A stretch of 64,000 nt of DNA from CAVZLD01 sp963776055 (GTDB lineage: Bacteria > Planctomycetota > Planctomycetia > Pirellulales > Pirellulaceae), in contig CAVZLD010000011.1 in assembly GCA_963776055.1 (NCBI GenBank), forward strand, positions 434,001 through 498,000, read 5' to 3'. Both the position numbers and the translations under genes were made by a program. This document shows, one piece after another, positions 59,524-64,000 of this stretch. Numbering within the stretch: the stretch's first letter is position 1; every line of letters begins with the position of its first letter. Under the pieces are notes generated by a model, which saw only the letters and a list, made by a program, of their open reading frames with translations, had not been told where the DNA came from and searched no databases.

Positions 59524-61224
59524 TCAGTCCGAGGATTTCAGCTCCGCCGCAAAAGCCTGGGCTTGCAGTGTCGCGCCGGTTGCTCGCCGCGTCATTTCGT
59601 TCCACGCCATGACGCGCCCGTGCGCGAAGACTCGTTCCTTCAAGAAGCTGCCGACGCGGGGGTCGTGCGCATAGACGGCGTGGGCGGGATCCTCTGCGTC
59701 CAGCAGTTCGCGGACAATCGCGGCGTGCAATTGACAGGCGAACAATTCTCCCATCATGTAGTTGTGGTAGTACGCCGGCGCCGAAACGACGTGGATCTTG
59801 CTGGCATAGTCGGGTGCGTCACGGTTCTCCGGTCGACGCACCTCCTGGTAACGTTCCACCAGATCCCACCACAGCTTGTTCAAATCTTGCTGCGGATCGG
59901 TATACATTGCGCGCTCGAATCGGAGCATCACCTGACACCATCGCGAGAAGATCAGCAATTGGTCGCGCCGCATTTGCCGAGCCGCGCGGTCGAACGCCAC
60001 CGGATCCGGCACTTCCACTCCCATCGCCGCCAGCCATTGGGAGCTCTTGGCAAACCGTTCGAACATCATCGCGACCCCCTCGGTACATAGGATGTGGGCG
60101 TCGCTGCGCAATACGTACGGAACGGATTCAGGAATGAATCGACTGCTGTAGACCGCATGCCCCAATTCGTGGAGCATCGTACTCATCCAGTACTCGGTGG
60201 GGACGATATTCGCGAGGACACGAACGTCGCCTTCCCGGTCAATGTCGGTGCAGAACGCGTGCGGGCTCTTTCCCGGACGCTCGAACAGGTCGCTTCGCTG
60301 TAGAACTTCCTGGATCGGAAGACCGATTCCGTCGTAGAAGTCCTGACAGATCTGCGGTACATCGACCTGTCGAAAGACCGCGTCCACGTCGGTCTCATAC
60401 ACCTTGGGTGGCTCTTGGAAAAACGGATCGTGGTAGTGCCAGGGGCGCAGCTGATCAACGGTGATCGCGTACCGCTCGGCCAGACGCCGATCTATCTCCG
60501 CCTTGGCTTGGCGAAAGGGTTCTCGAGTGAGCTGGTCTAACTGATCGAAGAGGGCCATCACTTCCGCCGGATCCTGCTCGTTCAACCGCAGTTGCAGGGT
60601 ATGGTAATCGGAAAAGCCCAGTTGCTGGGCCGCCTGGTTTCGCAACGCTACCAGCTCGCGAAGGTCGGCTTCCACACTTTTCCCGACGGCCTTGCTGGCC
60701 TCCCACACCTCGCGCCGCACCGCACTGTCGGTCGATGTAGACAATGTCTTGCGGACCTCACTGTCGGTAAGCTCCTCGTCTCCGACCTCCGCCCGGAACA
60801 AATTGAAGGCTTGCTCAATCTGATTCGCCTTGGCGGTCATCCGTCGAAGGAGGTCGGAGGACACCTGTTTTCCCAAGTACTGCAGGTACAGAACGTCAAT
60901 CTGCCGGTGCAACAACGCGTCGGCCAGCTCACCTTCGTGAAGTGCCTTCAGTCGCGCGAAGGTGGTCTTATCCGAGAGGAGACCATTCAGTTCATTCTCG
61001 ACCTGCTCCTTTCGGGCAAAATCCTCATTCCTTCCGGAAGTATTCGCTTCCCACCAGGCTTGATTCACGCGAATCTCGACCGGCCGCACTTCGTCCAGAT
61101 ACTGTTGAATGAATTTGCGTGCCTGTTGGTCCATCGGACCGCTGCTTTCCGCCGCAACAACCGCTTGCGCACTGAGACTGATTCCTGTCGCGAGCATCAT
61201 GAAACCTACAGACCGCCAACTCAT
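59524..61224 (-). CDS. M2-family (ACE-like) peptidyl-dipeptidase, secreted
   Basis: A 566-residue zinc metallopeptidase with a signal peptide (MMLATGISLSAQAVVAAE). The zinc site is STMLHELGHAVYSSRF, with the third ligand probably in ILCTEGVAMMFERFAK about 25 residues later. The all-helical body matches the M2 (angiotensin-converting-enzyme-like) fold that removes dipeptides from C-termini. The frame is intact. The HdeD gene stop lies just upstream (61226), so the two minus genes may share a transcript. Confidence 0.88.
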   Translation of the reverse strand: MSWRSVGFMMLATGISLSAQAVVAAESSGPMDQQARKFIQQYLDEVRPVEIRVNQAWWEANTSGRNEDFARKEQVENELNGLLSDKTTFARLKALHEGELADALLHRQIDVLYLQYLGKQVSSDLLRRMTAKANQIEQAFNLFRAEVGDEELTDSEVRKTLSTSTDSAVRREVWEASKAVGKSVEADLRELVALRNQAAQQLGFSDYHTLQLRLNEQDPAEVMALFDQLDQLTREPFRQAKAEIDRRLAERYAITVDQLRPWHYHDPFFQEPPKVYETDVDAVFRQVDVPQICQDFYDGIGLPIQEVLQRSDLFERPGKSPHAFCTDIDREGDVRVLANIVPTEYWMSTMLHELGHAVYSSRFIPESVPYVLRSDAHILCTEGVAMMFERFAKSSQWLAAMGVEVPDPVAFDRAARQMRRDQLLIFSRWCQVMLRFERAMYTDPQQDLNKLWWDLVERYQEVRRPENRDAPDYASKIHVVSAPAYYHNYMMGELFACQLHAAIVRELLDAEDPAHAVYAHDPRVGSFLKERVFAHGRVMAWNEMTRRATGATLQAQAFAAELKSSD

Positions 61225-61225
61225 C

Positions 61226-61837
61226 TCACGCCTCCTTTGTCACTTCTTGTGTCGGCTGATTCAATTGTCGGATCGACATCGCCAGCATCACCCAAGTCCA
61301 TCCGTTCAGGATCAACTCAATTCCTACCAGCAATCCGATGACCCAAAGCGCACTGCTCGGAAAGGCATCGTAAATGATGATTCCCGCAATTAGCGTGACT
61401 ACACCGTTCAGCAGGGCCCATCCCCACTGGGGAAAACGCTCGACGAGGGAAACAACAACTCGAAACGTTCCCACTAAGATGAAGAAGGCGGCGATGAACA
61501 GTGTCAGAAATCCCTTCGCTTCCAGCGGTGAGTCGCGAATCGCGAGCCCCGCCATGACGTACAGGATCCCGACCAGCAACTGCAGCAAGAACGCACTCCA
61601 CCGTCCTGCCCAGAATGCTCCAATGATGGTGGCAATTCCACCGATCAACAGGATCGCCCCCAGAACCAGCACTAAGGCGGCGGAGGAAAAGACCGGATAG
61701 CCGATCGCGACGGTGCCACACACGATCAGCAGAACGCCGAGCAGAAAAAACCACAACCAATCCTTGCTTAACCGCGCCAACTCATGTTCGACGACAGCCA
61801 AGGAACATTCAACTTTTGAGGGGGGGGTGCTTTGCAT
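61226..61837 (-). CDS. HdeD-like membrane protein
   Basis: A 203-residue protein with six predicted membrane helices and typical HdeD segments (GVLLIVCGTVAIGYPVFSSAALVLVLGAILLIGG, WWALLNG-like WGWALLNGVVTLIAGIIIY, VIGLLVGIELILNGWTWVMLA). HdeD proteins are linked to acid resistance in enterobacteria. The ATG at 61837 is favoured because AAAGGAG ends 9 bases upstream; the ATG at 61846 is too close to it. It is probably co-transcribed with the M2 peptidase. Confidence 0.85.
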   Translation of the reverse strand: MQSTPPSKVECSLAVVEHELARLSKDWLWFFLLGVLLIVCGTVAIGYPVFSSAALVLVLGAILLIGGIATIIGAFWAGRWSAFLLQLLVGILYVMAGLAIRDSPLEAKGFLTLFIAAFFILVGTFRVVVSLVERFPQWGWALLNGVVTLIAGIIIYDAFPSSALWVIGLLVGIELILNGWTWVMLAMSIRQLNQPTQEVTKEA

Positions 61838-62011
61838 CGATGCCATCTCCTTTCGAGCCGCAACGGACCTCGCTACGGCTCCTGTTGTTCTAGGCCAAAT
61901 GGGGAAAGGTCCCATCGTCCGCTTCATGATTGCGCCGCCACGCTCCTTCACTAGCCCCCGGCAACCGCCAGATCCCAGACGGTTGATCGCTCGAGGGCTT
62001 GGGCTGGGCAA

Positions 62012-63271
62012 CTATACATACTCTACTTTTGCTGTAAAGCGTCCTGAATTTCCCGCAGGGAAACGGTAAACAGGCGTTTCGCCAAGGGATCCATGGTCTC
62101 GGCGCGCGCCCTCCCAATGGCAGGTCACCTGTGTGTGTTCCGCGGTCTGGCCAGGTTGGAGGGCCAACGCCGGACTTGACGTCTCCAATTCGTAGAACGG
62201 ACCCAGCGGCTTGGCTCCGGGCGCGGGCGGACCGTCGTTGTAGCTGTTGATCGCATCGCCGGCAAATGGCTCCCGCTGAATCTCCCACATCGAGTTCACG
62301 TAGTCGGTTTCCCCGGCAACTGGCTGATTGTACAGCACACAGGTTAGTACACCGCGCTCCGCGTCATAGCTGCCACAACGGTTCGTTGCCCGGCGCGGAC
62401 TCAACCCTATCTTGCTGCGATACTGCCCGTCTCCGGAAAAGAACAGTACGCCATCGGCGACTCGCAGGCGATCGGCCGGTACCTTGCCGAAATACTCGTC
62501 GTTGACAATGCTCCCTCGCTCGGCCACATCTCCCTGCTGAAACGGAATTACGACGGTCGTTCTCGGTCCGTGTTTGTACATTCCCAGCAGCCAGATCGAG
62601 AGTAACCCTGTGCGTTTCGACCAGGCCTCCGATCCGATGTTTGTCACGCGATTGCGCGTCTCATAGGCCACGAACGGTACGTCCGGCAGAGTCGTTTCCA
62701 ATCGGTCGGTCAATTCTTTGCGGGTCAACAAGACGACTTCTCTCTCAATCCGAATGTGGAATTTCGCTTGCGAATAGTTCATCAGTTCCGCTTCATGGCG
62801 AAAAACCGCACGACGATCATCAGCCCGTACTTGTTCATAGGCAACCGTGTCGATCAGCGAGGGGGTCTGCCAGTTCTCCAGCGTGAATTCAACGCCGGGT
62901 GGAAAGAAGATACTGAACTGCCCCCCTTCAGGACCGAGCCAGAATCTTTCCTCGCCACCGTACACGTTGATATGCGGGGAGTTGACGCCGGACGCAATAT
63001 GGTCATAGGCAATCCACCCGTAACTCGTACCTCGGTCTCCGTTCGCCGTGGACGTCATCACGCGGCCCTGGTAGGCCGGCACGACCGCCACGCGCGGGCC
63101 TCGCGCATCCTGTCCCAACACGATCGTATCCACATGTCGGCTCAGAAACTGAACGTCCTGGCCAAAGTCACGTTCCGCGGCATCAGTGCAATTACGACCG
63201 GACATGGGCAGGCTCCCCCACAAGAAACAAAAGAGGCACGTGATGGCCGAACAACCTTGGAATTTCATCAT
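62012..63271 (-). CDS. DUF6786 secreted protein
   Basis: A 419-residue protein with a signal peptide (CSAITCLFCFLWGSLPM). The body FGQDVQFLSRHVDTIVLG, VAVVPAYQGRVMTSTANGD and HINVYGGEERFWLGPEGGQFSIFF recalls a galactose-mutarotase-like beta fold and the planctomycete DUF6786 family. The function is unknown, perhaps carbohydrate binding. A paired ATG at 63271 fits the signal peptide; a longer frame up to 63616 is rejected. It is divergent from the DUF1080 gene. Confidence 0.75.
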   Translation of the reverse strand: MMKFQGCSAITCLFCFLWGSLPMSGRNCTDAAERDFGQDVQFLSRHVDTIVLGQDARGPRVAVVPAYQGRVMTSTANGDRGTSYGWIAYDHIASGVNSPHINVYGGEERFWLGPEGGQFSIFFPPGVEFTLENWQTPSLIDTVAYEQVRADDRRAVFRHEAELMNYSQAKFHIRIEREVVLLTRKELTDRLETTLPDVPFVAYETRNRVTNIGSEAWSKRTGLLSIWLLGMYKHGPRTTVVIPFQQGDVAERGSIVNDEYFGKVPADRLRVADGVLFFSGDGQYRSKIGLSPRRATNRCGSYDAERGVLTCVLYNQPVAGETDYVNSMWEIQREPFAGDAINSYNDGPPAPGAKPLGPFYELETSSPALALQPGQTAEHTQVTCHWEGARRDHGSLGETPVYRFPAGNSGRFTAKVEYV

Positions 63272-63425
63272 TTTCGGGTCTCCGATGTCATGCTCTCCGG
63301 TCCGCCGTTCCCGCGGGCACGGGTCTTTCGATATCGTACACCATCGGACCAGCGCAGAAAGAGTTGTCAGTCGCCGATCCCGTCTGTTACGATGGCGATC
63401 ATCACCTTTCGCCGGAGGAACTTCG

Positions 63426-64000
63426 ATGGATTCCCGTGGCTGGCTGGCTCTGTTCCTGGCACTTCCGCTGAATACCCTCCCACTCTCCCCTCGTGCGGCC
63501 GTGCCAGGGGAACCGGTTCCCGTGGAAGACGGCTTCGTGGCGATGTTCAACGGCCGAGACCTGACGGGCTGGGAAGGAAAACCCGGTTGGTGGTTCGTCG
63601 AAGACGGTGCGATCACGGCCGAGAGTACCGCCGAGAAACCTTGTCAAAAGCACAACTACCTGTTCTGGCGGGGTGGCAAGCCGGGCGACTTCGAACTTCG
63701 GCTGGAGTATCGATTGGTCGGGGGCAATTCGGGTATTCAGTTCCGAAGTCGCGAGCTTCCCGATTGGGACACGAACGGGTATCAGGCTGATATGGACGCA
63801 GCGGGCGAGTGGACCGGCGCGCTATTCGAACACACGCGGGGCGGCATTGCGCTGCGAGGACAACGAGTCGTCATTGACGCCGATGGCACGCGGCACGTCA
63901 CGCAACTCGGCGACCCAGCCGAACTGCTCCGGAGGATCCGGCCCGGCGAATGGAACGACTATCGCGTTGTGGCTCGCGGAGAACAGATTCGTTTGGAGAT
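63426..64000 (+). CDS. DUF1080 (3-keto-disaccharide hydrolase-like) protein, N-terminal part
   Basis: The gene starts at 63426 after a GGAGGAA site and runs off the window, so only about 191 residues are visible. A signal peptide (GWLALFLALPLNTLPLSP) leads into DGFVAMFNGRDLTGWEGKPGWWFVEDGAI, NYLFWRGGKPGDFELRLEYRL and NSGIQFRSRE, the DUF1080 lectin-like fold. Recent work on related proteins shows 3-keto-glycoside hydrolysis. This may be the hydrolase side of sugar use alongside the Gfo/Idh/MocA dehydrogenases. Confidence 0.85.
   Translation, partial: MDSRGWLALFLALPLNTLPLSPRAAVPGEPVPVEDGFVAMFNGRDLTGWEGKPGWWFVEDGAITAESTAEKPCQKHNYLFWRGGKPGDFELRLEYRLVGGNSGIQFRSRELPDWDTNGYQADMDAAGEWTGALFEHTRGGIALRGQRVVIDADGTRHVTQLGDPAELLRRIRPGEWNDYRVVARGEQIRLE

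Overview
This window looks like chromosomal DNA from a member of the Planctomycetes, probably a Pirellulales-type lineage, possibly from a metagenome or long-read assembly. The evidence is the gene repertoire: Tat-secreted Gfo/Idh/MocA oxidoreductases, TIM-barrel sugar-phosphate isomerases, a sulfatase, a SUMF1-like protein, DUF1080, DUF6807 and DUF6786 proteins, a PIG-L deacetylase, a beta-helix protein and a PEP-CTERM protein. Coding GC is high and gene order is loose, with many single genes and short operons on both strands. No rRNA, tRNA, CRISPR array, phage gene or transposase was seen. One non-autonomous MITE-like element and several dispersed palindromic repeats were found.

Layout: 0-8.6 kb, sugar catabolism (isomerase, Gfo/Idh/MocA, ceramidase-like, serine hydrolase, GH-A glycosidase, sulfatase). 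8.7-11.9 kb, a glutamate-synthase-like gene divergent from an NrpR-family regulator with a perfect 17-bp palindrome between them. 12-17.7 kb, PEP-CTERM protein, FkbM methyltransferase, LapA-like, PstS-like and PDZ proteins, DUF4870. 17.7-23.9 kb, an operon of phosphopantetheinyl transferase, acyl carrier protein and a KS-AT-(half KR)-ACP-alpha-oxoamine synthase megaprotein. 24.1-29.5 kb, a small stress membrane protein, then a ThiH-like radical SAM enzyme, gluconate-dehydrogenase subunit 3, GMC oxidoreductase and octaheme cytochrome c. 29.5-33.3 kb, a saxitoxin-cluster-like set on the minus strand: HDAC-family deacetylase, carbamoyltransferase fused to an SxtJ membrane domain, and DUF5989. 33.5-41.2 kb, nitroreductase, isomerase, PIG-L, beta-helix, DUF2383, the MITE-like element and a secreted deacetylase-like protein. 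41.3-53.6 kb, two efflux systems facing away from each other: TolC-like protein, adaptor and FtsX-type permease on minus, MarR, adaptor and RND pump on plus. 53.7-64 kb, DUF6807, isomerase, SUMF1-like, Gfo/Idh/MocA, M2 peptidase, HdeD, DUF6786 and a DUF1080 gene running off the end.

A key caution is that at least 14 otherwise convincing genes are interrupted by single-base frame changes, often in short homopolymers, with homology continuing in the next frame. This pattern fits uncorrected sequencing indels better than mass pseudogenisation. These genes are annotated here as whole genes with the breaks stated. The most promising region for new biology is 17.7-33.3 kb, where unusual lipid/polyketide, radical SAM/multiheme redox and carbamoylation genes sit side by side.
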